Of a stretch of 33,599 nt of DNA, positions 24,135-32,215 are shown in pieces (position 1 is the first letter of the stretch; each line of letters starts with the position of its first letter). The position numbers and the translations under genes are program-made. The notes beneath the pieces were generated by a model that did no database searches, had not been told where the DNA came from, and saw only the letters and a list, made by a program, of their open reading frames with translations. The DNA is taken from the NCBI GenBank assembly GCA_937142015.1, contig CAKZQY010000254.1, forward strand, positions 1-33,599. Reading direction: 5' to 3'. Source of the DNA: an uncultured Halobacteria archaeon. Lineage in GTDB: Archaea > Halobacteriota > Halobacteria > Halobacteriales > Haloferacaceae.

Positions 24135-25148
24135 ATGGCAGACGGAGACACGACACGGCGGTACCACCTCGCACAGCGGCCGGAGGGACGGCCAGCCCCG
24201 GAGACGTTCGACCTCCGGACGGTCGAACTGCCGGAGCCGGGGCCGGGGGAGGCGCTCGTTCGGACACAGTACCTCTCGGTCGACCCGTACATGCGCGACC
24301 GGATGCGCGCCGGAGAGTCGTACTCCGAGCCGTGGGAGGTCGGCGACCCGCTGCGCGGCGGCGTTGTCGGCGAGGTCGTCGCGTCGAACGGAGCCGGCGT
24401 CGAGCCGGGCCAGACCGTCGTCGGCAACCTGCAGTGGGCAGAACACGCCGTCGCCGACGGGAGTGACCTCACCCCGGTCGACACGGGGGGACTCCCGGTC
24501 TCCACCGCGCTGAGTGTGCTCGGAATGCCCGGGCGAACGGCGTACTTCGGCGTCCGGGAGGTGGCACAGCCGAAGGCGGGCGACACGATGGTCGTCTCCG
24601 GCGCGGCGGGTGCCGTCGGCTCTGTCGCGGGCCAACTGGCGACACTCCAGGGCGCGGAGGTGATCGGCGTCGCCGGCAGCGACGAGAAGGTCTCGTGGCT
24701 CACGGAGGAGCTGGGCTTCGCCGCGGGGATCAACTACGAGTCGGCGGACGTGAGCGACCGGCTCGACGAACTGGCCCCGGACGGGGTCGACGTGTACTAC
24801 GACAACGTCGGCGGACCGATCACGGACGCCGTCTTCGGACGGCTGGCGGTCGACGCGCGCGTCGCCGTCTGCGGACAGATCGCGCTGTACAACGACGAAC
24901 AGCTCCCAGTCGGCCCGCGGAAGCTGGCGAAGCTGATCGAGACCCGCGCGACCGTCGAAGGGTTCCTCGTCCGCGACTTCGCGCCGCGGTTCCGCGAGGC
25001 GACGAGCCACCTCGGCGAGCTGGTCGCCGCCGGCGACCTCGACTACCGCGAGACCGTGACTGACGGGCTGGAGAACGCTCCCGACGCGTTCCTCGGCCTG
25101 TTCGACGGCGAGAATATTGGCAAACAACTGGTGAAGGTGTCCGACTGA
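24135..25148 (+). CDS. NADP-dependent zinc-free medium-chain oxidoreductase (prostaglandin/alkenal reductase type)
   Basis: The 337-residue protein starts at ATG 24135. The N-terminal GroES-like part has TVELPEPGPGEALVRTQYLSVDPYMRDRM. The Rossmann part has VSGAAGAVGSVAGQLATLQGAEVIG with the GxGxxG-like AAGAVG turn, then VDVYYDNVGGPITDAVF and FLVRDFAPRF. This is the leukotriene B4 dehydrogenase/2-alkenal reductase branch (COG2130 type), which reduces alpha,beta-unsaturated carbonyls with NADPH. There are no structural zinc Cys. Length is normal. It is cytosolic and probably detoxifies reactive aldehydes or ketones. It is convergent with the NmrA-like gene, stops 53 bp apart. Confidence 0.9.
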   Translation: MADGDTTRRYHLAQRPEGRPAPETFDLRTVELPEPGPGEALVRTQYLSVDPYMRDRMRAGESYSEPWEVGDPLRGGVVGEVVASNGAGVEPGQTVVGNLQWAEHAVADGSDLTPVDTGGLPVSTALSVLGMPGRTAYFGVREVAQPKAGDTMVVSGAAGAVGSVAGQLATLQGAEVIGVAGSDEKVSWLTEELGFAAGINYESADVSDRLDELAPDGVDVYYDNVGGPITDAVFGRLAVDARVAVCGQIALYNDEQLPVGPRKLAKLIETRATVEGFLVRDFAPRFREATSHLGELVAAGDLDYRETVTDGLENAPDAFLGLFDGENIGKQLVKVSD

Positions 25149-25201
25149 CTGATAGTGATTACTGCGAATAGTTCCACGGAAGGCGTCGAAAACCGACGGT
25201 A

Positions 25202-25915
25202 TCACTCGCCCACAGGACGTTCGAACGCGCTCGCCCACTCCAGTTCTACAGTACCCGTCGTGTCGCCTCGGAGTCCATCGCGTGCGACCACCTCGAACGT
25301 ACGGTCGGCAGCCGCGGGCGTCCACAGCGCGTCGACGAGGAGTCGAGCGACGTCGGCACGCGGGATCGTCCCGCCGACAGTGTCGCCGCCCTCGCCGACG
25401 AGCACGTCACCCGTCGCCGGATCGTCAGTCAGCCCGCCGGGTCGGAGAATCGTGTGTGGCACCGCAGCCTCGCGCAGCGACTGTTCACCGCGTTCCTTCG
25501 CGCGGAGCACGCGAAAGAGGAACAGCCGGAGGAGACGCGGCGCGCGCGCCTTCGAGTCACCGACACCGAGAGAACTCACGAGCGAGACGCGATCGACCCC
25601 CTCCTCGGCGGCCGCGCGAGCGAGGTTCTCCACCCCGACGCCGTCGACGAGCTCGCGGCCGACCAACGCCGCGGGGAACCCGGACCCGACCGTACAACAG
25701 ACCGCGTCGACGCCGTCGACCGCGCGCACTGCCGTCTCTCCGTCGCGGAGGTCTCCCACGACCACCTCCTCGACACCAGCCTCCCGCAGTGTCGACTTCT
25801 TCTCGGCCGTGCTGGTGAGCGCTCGCACGGTGACCTCGCGGTCACGGAGCAACTGCACCGTCTCTCGCCCGACGCCCCCGGATGCTCCCGCGATCAAGAC
25901 GGTCTCGATTGTCAT
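25202..25915 (-). CDS. NAD(P)-binding protein, NmrA/atypical SDR family
   Basis: The protein has 237 residues from ATG 25913-25915 (MTIETVLIAGASGGVGRETVQLL); the longer open frame adds 23 residues in front of the Rossmann start and is rejected. The dinucleotide motif GASGGVGRE sits at residues 9-17, followed by VVVGDLRDGETAVRAVDGVDAV, VSLVSSLGVGDS, LREAAVPHTILRPGGLTDDP and RADVARLLVDALW. The active-site Tyr of classical SDRs is absent, as in the extended, NmrA-like group, which acts as an oxidoreductase or a redox sensor. The substrate is unknown. Confidence 0.88.
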   Translation of the reverse strand: MTIETVLIAGASGGVGRETVQLLRDREVTVRALTSTAEKKSTLREAGVEEVVVGDLRDGETAVRAVDGVDAVCCTVGSGFPAALVGRELVDGVGVENLARAAAEEGVDRVSLVSSLGVGDSKARAPRLLRLFLFRVLRAKERGEQSLREAAVPHTILRPGGLTDDPATGDVLVGEGGDTVGGTIPRADVARLLVDALWTPAAADRTFEVVARDGLRGDTTGTVELEWASAFERPVGE

Positions 25916-25980
25916 TGGTTGGGTGTCTCGGAGTGAGCACTCGAAAGTTGTGCCCGACGGAGGTCTCGCCCGACAGATTC

Positions 25981-26070
25981 TCACCGACGAACCACTCCAC
26001 AGCGCAGATCCTCACCTGCGAGTCACTGACCACGGCAGAACTTCACCTGCGAGTCATCGTCCACGGCACA
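25981..26070 (+). repeat. Three degenerate 31-bp tandem repeats over the 3' end of the P-loop gene
   Basis: TCACCTGCGAGTCA occurs at 26012-26025 and 26043-26056 and is followed in each by CCACGGCA. A weaker copy starts at 25981 (TCACCGACGAACCAC). The period is 31 bp. The copy at 26043 contains the stop codon and last residues of the P-loop gene. Confidence 0.75.
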
Positions 26071-26663
26071 CACTCGTCGGGGAGTCGGACGACACGCTCG
26101 GTCCAGTCGGACAGCGCCGACAGTGCCTCGCGTTCCGCCGTCGAGACGGGGTCGTCGGTGCCGAGTTCGTCACTCTCGAACGCGTTGGCGACGACACACG
26201 TCGCGTCGGCGGTGTACCGCTCGAACACGTCGGTCGAGAGCCGGTCGTGTTGGAACGGGATCGTCACGTCGTTGACGAACACCGCACGCGCGTCCGGCGC
26301 GGCCGCGAACAGCTCCGCCGCTCGGCGGGCGTTGTCCTCGGCCAGCGCGACTGACGCCGACTCGTCTGCCCCCTCGGCCCGCGGCGCGTGAGCCGCCAGC
26401 GTTCCGTGCCAGACGCCAGCCGGCACGTCGACGAACCGCGACAGCCGACCGCCGAGCAGCGTGCCGTCGCGGTACACCGCCGGCGCGAACTCGAACACGA
26501 CTACGCCACCCGTGCCGTGTTCCGCGACCCACCCCGACAGCGCGGCGGCCGTCGCACGCGTCTTCCCGACGTTCGACGGCCCGAGGATCAGTGTGCGCCC
26601 CGGCGGTGGTGTTGCCGGCGGTGAACCGTCGACACCCGACTCCAGCCGGTCGCTCTCGGTCAC
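26043..26663 (-). CDS. P-loop NTPase, unknown role
   Basis: The protein has 206 residues from GTG 26661-26663, which lies directly after the TGA of the upstream transporter gene (no gap). After a Pro-rich lead, Walker A is at residues 28-35 (GPSNVGKT) and a Walker-B-like strand is at AVFVNDVTI. The rest alternates strands and helices (FEFAPAVYRDGTLL, VWHGTLAAHAPRAEG, CVVANAFESDEL). It has no membrane segment. It is too short for an ABC ATPase and lacks a signature motif. I do not recognise the family, though nucleotide binding is likely. Co-transcription with the transporter suggests a shared function. Confidence 0.7.
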   Translation of the reverse strand: MTESDRLESGVDGSPPATPPPGRTLILGPSNVGKTRATAAALSGWVAEHGTGGVVVFEFAPAVYRDGTLLGGRLSRFVDVPAGVWHGTLAAHAPRAEGADESASVALAEDNARRAAELFAAAPDARAVFVNDVTIPFQHDRLSTDVFERYTADATCVVANAFESDELGTDDPVSTAEREALSALSDWTERVVRLPDECVPWTMTRR

Positions 26664-28010
26664 TCAGAACGCACCCCGGAGCGACTGGCCCGCGAGCACG
26701 ATCGTCGCCAGCCCCAACACGCCGGCGAACACGGTGACTGCGGCCGACAGCGGCTCCACCGGTGGGAACGGCGTGACGTGGCCACGCGCGAAGTTCCCGG
26801 CCAACACCGCCGCCACGGCGACCAGCACGCCGCCGGCCGCCGTCACACCTCGTGGGAGGTCCACGGCGACGCCGTCGGCGTGCAGCAGCGCCAACACCAC
26901 CACGAGCGCGAACGGCGTGCCGACGAGCCCGAACGCCAGCACCAACACCAGCAGTGGGAAGAACGCGCCGCCGACGAACACGCCGAGCGCAGACAGCAGC
27001 GCGAAGCCGGCCAACAGCGCCCGGTAGCGGTCGTCGGACACGTCCGTCTCCCAGCCGAGCTTGTCCGCCAACAGGAACGGCGGCGCGACCGTGTTGCCGC
27101 CGAGTGTCGACACCGCCGCACCCAACAGCCCGAGCAGGAACAGCCACTCCGCGCTGGGACCGACCAGCGGTCCGAGCGCCTGCCCGGCCTCGATGGCGCT
27201 GAGCCCGTCCGCGGCGGCCGCAGAGCCACGGAGCACGCCAGCCGCGACGAGGAAGATAGCGACGCTGTACACTCCGAACGCGACCAGCATCGACGCGCCC
27301 ACGTCGAACGTTGCCAGCCCGCGGTCGCGCTCCGTCCACCCGCGGGCGCGGACTGTGTACGTGTGCATTGTCACGAGCGTGACGTGGACTGCACCGCCCA
27401 GCACGCCCGCTGCGACGAGCGCGCCGTCGACACCACCCGGCAGCGAGGGCACGAGTCCGCCAGCAGCGGCGATCGGATCGACCGGCACCACCACCAACGA
27501 CGCGAGGAAGGCGACCACCACTGCGGCGACCAACACCTTGGCGACGAGTTCGACGAATCGGTAGCCGCGACCGGCCAGGCCGACAGCCAACACGACTGCC
27601 CACGCGACGCCCCAGATCCGCGCGTCGAGACCCGTCACTGCGGCAGACACGTCCGCGAGTCCTTTCATGATCACCAGCTGTGCGAGGCCGGCGGCGAGCA
27701 CAGTGTCGGCGACCAACAGCCACGCCCACCACTCGCCGAGGTGCCGCTCGACCGCGGTGACGATCCCCGACTCCGTCGCTAGTCCGACACGGACGGAGAG
27801 GTACTGCGCAAGCGCGCCGAGCACCGCCGACAACACGACGACCCACAACAGCGCGTAGCCGAACGACGCCCCGGCGGTCAACAGACTCGCCATCGTCGCC
27901 GGCCCGGCGGCGATCGCGCCGGCGACCCACGCGGGCCCCATCTCGGAGAGGGAGTCACGCCACGCTGCGAGCGACACCACCCTGTCGAACCGTCCCGTCT
28001 CGTTGCTCAT
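26664..28010 (-). CDS. Nramp-like membrane transporter with altered metal-binding motif
   Basis: The protein has 448 residues from ATG 28008-28010 and 11-12 hydrophobic segments. Residues 25-75 align by eye to Nramp TM1-TM2 (GPAWVAGAIAAGPATMASLL then GASFGYALLWVVVLSAVLG). The metal-coordinating DPGN of true Nramp is here GPAT (residues 36-39), so the metal-binding Asp and Asn are gone. TM6, normally with a metal-binding Met (MPHN), reads AVHVTLVTMHTYTVRARGW. It therefore probably carries something other than Mn/Fe, or no metal (inference). LeuT-fold transporters of this shape are known for divalent cations and related substrates. The downstream P-loop gene follows with no gap. Confidence 0.75.
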   Translation of the reverse strand: MSNETGRFDRVVSLAAWRDSLSEMGPAWVAGAIAAGPATMASLLTAGASFGYALLWVVVLSAVLGALAQYLSVRVGLATESGIVTAVERHLGEWWAWLLVADTVLAAGLAQLVIMKGLADVSAAVTGLDARIWGVAWAVVLAVGLAGRGYRFVELVAKVLVAAVVVAFLASLVVVPVDPIAAAGGLVPSLPGGVDGALVAAGVLGGAVHVTLVTMHTYTVRARGWTERDRGLATFDVGASMLVAFGVYSVAIFLVAAGVLRGSAAAADGLSAIEAGQALGPLVGPSAEWLFLLGLLGAAVSTLGGNTVAPPFLLADKLGWETDVSDDRYRALLAGFALLSALGVFVGGAFFPLLVLVLAFGLVGTPFALVVVLALLHADGVAVDLPRGVTAAGGVLVAVAAVLAGNFARGHVTPFPPVEPLSAAVTVFAGVLGLATIVLAGQSLRGAF

Positions 28011-28185
28011 CGTCGGTGCCACGACCCACGTGCTCAAGAACGTTTTCACTCGGTGGTATCACTGAGTGTCGAGCAGCCGAGCGGGGCGTGAAACGACGCG
28101 AACCGTCGTCAGCCTCAAATTCGTGCGGCACGTTACCACAGTTGCCCCTACCCGGGTGTGTCGTTCCGGTCCCCGCCCCGCTTTG

Positions 28186-28260
28186 TTCCGTTCTGTTTCA
28201 TTCCGTTCTGTTTCATTCTGTTTCATTCCGTTCGGTTCCGTTTGGTCCCGTTCTTTTATT
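28186..28260 (+). repeat. Degenerate pentanucleotide tract, T/C-rich
   Basis: About fifteen 5-bp steps of the forms TTCCG, TTCTG and TTTCA follow each other. TTCCGTTCTGTTTCA is repeated exactly at 28186 and 28201, and TTCTGTTTCA again at 28216. The sequence then becomes T-rich up to about 28305 (TGTTTTGTTTTTCG). A is almost absent from the plus strand. Confidence 0.9.
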
Positions 28261-28360
28261 CTAGTCTTTCTGTTTTGTTTTTCGTTTTGTTTTGTCGAGA
28301 GTCGGCTGGAGCACAACAGACACGGTCAGTCCCTCTCGATTGTCGTCGGCAATCCACGTC

Positions 28361-28368
28361 AGTTATGC
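28361..28368 (+). promoter_or_regulatory. TATA-like box of gltX
   Basis: AGTTATGC is centred 29 bp before the ATG at 28393, fitting a leaderless transcript. Confidence 0.5.
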
Positions 28369-28392
28369 CGGCGGCGCGAGTAGCCGGCGACG

Positions 28393-30123
28393 ATGGACGA
28401 GGAGTTACGCGAGCGCGTTCGGGAGGAGGCGGAGATCCACGCACTCGTGAACGCGGTCAAGCACGGGTCGGAGCCAGAGGTCGGCGCGATCATGGGGCCG
28501 CTGATGGGTGAGAACCCGTCGTTCCGCGAACACGGCGACGAGATCGCGGGCGTCGTCGCCCCGGTGGTGTCGTCGGTCGCAGACAGCGGCGAGGGAGAGC
28601 GGCGCGACCGGCTGGCGGAGCTCGCCCCGGGGCGGCTCGCGGAGCTCGAAGCCGACGAGGAGGAGGACGACGAGGCGCTGCCGGATCTGCCGAACGTGGA
28701 CGACGAGGAAGGGGTCACGCTGCGTGCGGCTCCCAACCCCAACGGGCCGTACCACATCGGCCACGCGCGGATGCCCGCGGTGATGGGCACCTACCAGGAG
28801 CGGTACGACGGGCACTTCATCGTCCGGTTCGACGACACGGACCCGGAGACGAAGCGTCCGGATCTCGACGCCTACGACGCGATCCTGGAGGACATCGACT
28901 ACCTCGGCTTCGAGCCGGACGAGGTGATCCGCGCCTCCGACCGGATGGAGACGTACTACGAGTACGCCCGCGAGCTGATCGATCACGGCGGGGCCTACAC
29001 CTGCTCGTGTCCGGCAGCACACTTCAGCGGGCTGAAAGCCGAGGGTGAGCCGTGTGACCACCGCGGGAAAGCCCCCGAGACGGTCCACCAGGAGTTCGAC
29101 GCGATGGTCGCCGGCGAGTACGACTCCGGCGAGATGGTGTTGCGGGTGAAGACAGAGATCGAACACAAGAATCCGGCCCTGCGTGACTGGGTGGCGTTCC
29201 GGATGATCGACACGCCACACCCGCGGGAGGAAGCCGCAGACTACCGGTGTTGGCCGATGCTCGACTTCCAGTCCGGTGTCGACGACCACCTCACGGGTGT
29301 CACGCACATCATTCGCGGAATCGACCTCCAAGACTCCGCCAAGCGCCAGCAGTTCGTCTACGACTACTTCGGCTGGGAGTACCCCGAAGTCCTCCACTGG
29401 GGACACGTGCAGGTGGACGCCTACGACGTGGCGATGTCCACCTCGACGATCAGAGAGAAGATCGAAGCCGGCGAGCTGACCGGCTGGGACGACCCGCGCG
29501 CGCCGACGCTGCGCTCGCTGCGCCGTCGGGGCATCCGCGGCGAGGCTATCGTTGAGGCGATGGTGGAGTTGGGGATGTCCACCTCCGACGTGGACCTCGC
29601 CATGTCTGCGGTGTACGCCAACAACCGCGACATCGTCGACGACGAGACGGATCGGTGTTTCCTCGTCCGCGAGGCCGAGGAGTTCCCACTCGTCGGGTCG
29701 TGTCCCGACGCCGGCCACCCGCCGATCCACCCGGACCACGAGGACCGTGGCCGCCGGACGATCGAGGCCGGCGACGCCGTCCTTATCGAGCCGGACGACG
29801 TGCCCGCGGCGGGCGACCGCGTCTGGCTGAAAGGGTACGGCTGTTTCAGCCGAGCGGGCGACAGCCTCCACTGGGACGGCCAAGACATCGAAGTCGTCCG
29901 CGAAGAGGGCGTTCCGGTGATCCACTGGGTGCCTGCCGACGACAACGAGCCTGTTCGGATGCGAACGCCCGACGGGGACGTGCCGGGTCGTGCGGAGGCG
30001 TCGCTCCGACAGTGTGAGACGGGCGATCTGGTCCAGTTCGAGCGTGTCGGGTTCGTCCGCGTCGACGAACCGAGTGACGAGGGTGACGGCGAGGAAACTG
30101 TCGTCTACTACGCGCACCCGTAG
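28393..30123 (+). CDS. gltX: Glutamyl-tRNA synthetase
   Basis: The protein has 576 residues from ATG 28393. The archaeal class I catalytic core starts after an N-terminal helical region of about 110 residues. The HIGH motif is H121-I-G-H124 (NPNGPYHIGHARMP), followed by VRFDDTDPETKRPDLDAYDAI. A Cys-rich insert (YTCSCPAAHFSG, PCDHRGK) may bind zinc. The KMSKS equivalent is AMSTSTI near residue 348, without the usual second Lys; I believe this variation occurs in haloarchaeal homologues but cannot confirm it here. The C-terminal beta-barrel anticodon-binding domain follows. It charges tRNA-Glu and, where GlnRS is absent, tRNA-Gln before transamidation. Single gene, leaderless. Confidence 0.97.
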   Translation: MDEELRERVREEAEIHALVNAVKHGSEPEVGAIMGPLMGENPSFREHGDEIAGVVAPVVSSVADSGEGERRDRLAELAPGRLAELEADEEEDDEALPDLPNVDDEEGVTLRAAPNPNGPYHIGHARMPAVMGTYQERYDGHFIVRFDDTDPETKRPDLDAYDAILEDIDYLGFEPDEVIRASDRMETYYEYARELIDHGGAYTCSCPAAHFSGLKAEGEPCDHRGKAPETVHQEFDAMVAGEYDSGEMVLRVKTEIEHKNPALRDWVAFRMIDTPHPREEAADYRCWPMLDFQSGVDDHLTGVTHIIRGIDLQDSAKRQQFVYDYFGWEYPEVLHWGHVQVDAYDVAMSTSTIREKIEAGELTGWDDPRAPTLRSLRRRGIRGEAIVEAMVELGMSTSDVDLAMSAVYANNRDIVDDETDRCFLVREAEEFPLVGSCPDAGHPPIHPDHEDRGRRTIEAGDAVLIEPDDVPAAGDRVWLKGYGCFSRAGDSLHWDGQDIEVVREEGVPVIHWVPADDNEPVRMRTPDGDVPGRAEASLRQCETGDLVQFERVGFVRVDEPSDEGDGEETVVYYAHP

Positions 30124-30168
30124 CTGTTCGTCGAGGGGCGGCAAGCTACACGCCGAAGACTCCTGCTG

Positions 30169-31500
30169 TCACCCGTCGACGAACGCGTCGGCCCGTCGCA
30201 CAGTCTCGCGGTAGATTCGCACACACCGCGCGAGCACGTCGACCGACACACTCTCGGAGTCGGTGTGTGCCTCGCCGGGTTCCGCAGCGCCGCAGATCAC
30301 ACAGGTCGTACCAGCTTCCGCCAGCCAGCCGGCGTCGGTCGCGTGCGGCTTGACGACGTGTTGTGGATCGTGCTCCACGCGTGGTGTGTCCGCTGTTTCG
30401 GTCGCTGGTGCGTCCACTGTCTCGGTCGCTGGTGCGTCCGCGGTCTCGGTCGCTGGTGCGTCCGCGGTCTCAGTTCCCGTCTTCGCCGCCTCCGACACGT
30501 CGTGTGCAGTTCGCGCGGCGTCGAGCACGGCGTCGGCGAACGCCGAGTCGTCACACCGCATCGGCGGGAGGTCCTGATCGACGGTCCACGAGACGCCGTC
30601 GATCTCCGTCGCGCGGTCGAGTGGCGCACGCTCGCCCGGCACCGTCCGCTCGTCGACGGTGATCGTACACGTCTCCGGGATCACGTTCCACGCCTCACCG
30701 CCCTCGATCTCGGTCACTTCCACACTGCCGCGCAGCTCTCGCCCCAACACCGTCGCCGTCGGGCGGTCGATCTCGCGGACCACGTCCACCGCGTCGCTCG
30801 CGCGGTACACCGCGTTCTCGCCCGCTTCCGGCTCGCTGGCGTGGGCTGCCGTCCCGCTCGCGGTGAGGGTGCTCCCCCGGCGACCCTTGTGTGCGACTGC
30901 GACATCCGTGACCCCCGGCGCAGAGTAGCCCGTCGATCCCTCGCCGACGACGGCGTACTCCGGGGCGAATCCGTCCTCGATGGCTGCTCGACAGCCCACG
31001 CCGCCCTGTTCCTCGCCGACGAAGGAGACGAAGACGAGTTCGACCGGCGCGTCCCGCAGCGTCGCCGTCTGTACGTCACGGAACGCCAGCATCGCCGCCG
31101 CGACCGCCCCCTTCATGTCCGCCGTCCCGCGACCGTAGAGTCGTCCGTCGTGCTGGTCGACGACGTACGCGCCCTCGGTGCCGTCGCCGGCTGTCTGTCG
31201 CGGAGCCGGCGGCACCACGTCGTGGTGACCGACGAGTGCGAGCGCCGTGTCGGCGTCTGCCGGATCGCGGCGTGCGATCACGTTGCCGTGGTCGTCCCGC
31301 TCGACCGCGGCGTCCGTCTCCGCACGGAGCCAGTCGGCGACGGCGTCGCCCGCCGCCGTCTCGTCCTCGTGGCTCGGGATCGACACCAGCCGCTCCGTGA
31401 GGCTCGTCACCGCAGCGCGATCCGCCGTCCCCGCCGAGTCGTGGTCGCCGTCGGTGCCGCCGTCCGTCAGGAGCTGTGAGTCCGTCTCGGAGTGAGTCAC
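30169..31500 (-). CDS. M20-family metallopeptidase / deacylase (ArgE/DapE type)
   Basis: The protein has 443 residues from GTG 31498-31500. Metal ligands are visible in the usual order: GHHDVVP, GRGTADMKG (bridging Asp), FVGEEQGG (Glu pair), EGSTG, and a terminal EAHTDSE His. The dimerisation domain (HASEPEAGENAVYRASDAV, WNVIPETCTITVDERTVPGE) sits between. Such enzymes hydrolyse N-acyl amino acids or dipeptides with two Zn/Co. The substrate is unknown, as no arginine or lysine biosynthesis gene is near. A loop of about 35 residues in the C-terminal catalytic part holds three 8-residue repeats (ETADAPAT type). Divergent from the small gene at 31565 with a shared promoter region. Confidence 0.92.
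   Translation of the reverse strand: MTHSETDSQLLTDGGTDGDHDSAGTADRAAVTSLTERLVSIPSHEDETAAGDAVADWLRAETDAAVERDDHGNVIARRDPADADTALALVGHHDVVPPAPRQTAGDGTEGAYVVDQHDGRLYGRGTADMKGAVAAAMLAFRDVQTATLRDAPVELVFVSFVGEEQGGVGCRAAIEDGFAPEYAVVGEGSTGYSAPGVTDVAVAHKGRRGSTLTASGTAAHASEPEAGENAVYRASDAVDVVREIDRPTATVLGRELRGSVEVTEIEGGEAWNVIPETCTITVDERTVPGERAPLDRATEIDGVSWTVDQDLPPMRCDDSAFADAVLDAARTAHDVSEAAKTGTETADAPATETADAPATETVDAPATETADTPRVEHDPQHVVKPHATDAGWLAEAGTTCVICGAAEPGEAHTDSESVSVDVLARCVRIYRETVRRADAFVDG
30401..30472 (-). repeat. In-frame 24-bp tandem repeat in the M20 peptidase gene
   Basis: Units start at 30401, 30425 and 30449 (plus-strand core GTCGCTGGTGCGTCC), with a weaker copy before. They encode an 8-residue unit around TETADAPA in a surface loop. 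Confidence 0.95.
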
Positions 31501-31526
31501 GACCGACGGCTTCGCGCTCTGCCGCG

Positions 31527-31542
31527 AAAGTATTTTTTGTTA
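31527..31542. promoter_or_regulatory. Bidirectional AT-rich promoter between two leaderless genes
   Basis: TATTTTTTGTTA at 31531-31542 is centred 29 bp before the plus-strand GTG 31565. The minus-strand AAAATACTTT at 31527-31536 is centred about 32 bp before the minus-strand GTG at 31500. The spacing fits both genes. Confidence 0.55.
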
Positions 31543-31564
31543 GAGGCGGCACAACGTCGGGATA

Positions 31565-31879
31565 GTGAGCTACCTCGTCGAAGTGAAACCGTCCGCGCGG
31601 AAGGCCAACGGCGCGGTCGGGCGACTGGTCAACAGGCAGGGTGCGCGCCGGGCCTTCGCGGACCGCAGTGCTGCGGAGGCGTGGGCCGAGGGTCTCTCGG
31701 AGGGGAGCCGCCCGGTCTGGATTCGAACTGCCCACCCCCGCGACCAGAGCGACGTCGACGCCTACCTCGTCTCTCGCCGTCGCCAACTCCTCGACCTCGA
31801 CGGCGCGTACGACAAACGCCGCCGCCGGCTCCGCGACACTGCGACCGCGCCGGGCACACTCGGTGAGTTCAGCGGCTGA
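31565..31879 (+). CDS. Small conserved-looking haloarchaeal protein, unknown
   Basis: The protein has 104 residues from GTG 31565 (VSYLVEVKPSARKANGAVG), chosen for the TATA box 29 bp upstream. It is basic for a haloarchaeal protein, with Arg-rich segments (RQGARRAFADR, SRRRQLLDLD, YDKRRRRLRDT) and a short strand-helix pattern up to VWIRTAHPRDQSDVDAYLV. There is no membrane segment or known motif. Nucleic-acid contact is plausible from charge alone. I do not recognise the family. Confidence 0.6.
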   Translation: MSYLVEVKPSARKANGAVGRLVNRQGARRAFADRSAAEAWAEGLSEGSRPVWIRTAHPRDQSDVDAYLVSRRRQLLDLDGAYDKRRRRLRDTATAPGTLGEFSG

Positions 31880-32105
31880 CGTGACCTGTGTCGTCAGGTC
31901 GGATCGCTCTGGTCCGTGACCGACACGACGTGCGTCCGACGCTCGTCAGACGAAATTTGTCGCCTCGTGGCAGTTTCCAGTCGAAACGGAGGGGTTCGGA
32001 CAACGGAGCGGTACGGAGTGGACCAGAGACACAGAGAGTCGGACAGTGTCGATGGGTTCCGAAGGAGGACCGAGAGACGACCCTCGTCGGTTGGTGTCGG
32101 AGAAG
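31880..32105. other. Intergenic region with no gene seen
   Basis: The 226 bp between the small gene and tRNA-Ser contain only short frames that also run through the tRNA, so I call no gene and no RNA here. Confidence 0.6.
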
Positions 32106-32191
32106 CGCCGAGGAGGAGATTTGAACTCCTGTGTCCTGAACGGACAGTTGATCTCGAATCAACCGCCTTGGCCGGGCTAGGCTACCTCGGC
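32106..32191 (-). tRNA. tRNA-Ser (anticodon CGA)
   Basis: The 86-nt minus-strand cloverleaf has acceptor GCCGAGG pairing with CCTCGGC and discriminator G. The D stem is GCC/GGC. The anticodon stem is GTTGA/TCAAC with loop TTCGAGA, anticodon CGA. A long variable arm pairs GTCC with GGAC, as in class II tRNAs. The T arm is AGGAG/CTCCT with loop TTCAAAT. No CCA is encoded. It reads UCG serine codons. No intron is visible. Confidence 0.95.
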
Positions 32192-32215
32192 GCGGTTACA
32201 GGTAGCGGGCGAAGA

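Larger units (their letters stand above)
28011..28392. other. 382-bp divergent intergenic region with 5-bp periodic T-rich tract
   Basis: It separates the transporter (leftward) and gltX (rightward). The left part is ordinary. The right half holds the pentanucleotide tract and the gltX TATA-like box. I see no gene. Confidence 0.7.

Noticed and set aside
23139-25325. Minus-strand open frame of 728 codons across the barrel protein and reductase
   Set aside because: Antisense to two genes with clear motifs; Arg/Val-rich, no start logic.
26170-27930. Minus-strand frame of 586 codons overlapping the P-loop and transporter genes in another frame
   Set aside because: Arg-rich shadow of two real genes; no hydrophobic or domain pattern.
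28405-30144. Minus-strand frame of 579 codons opposite gltX
   Set aside because: Antisense shadow of a complete glutamyl-tRNA synthetase.
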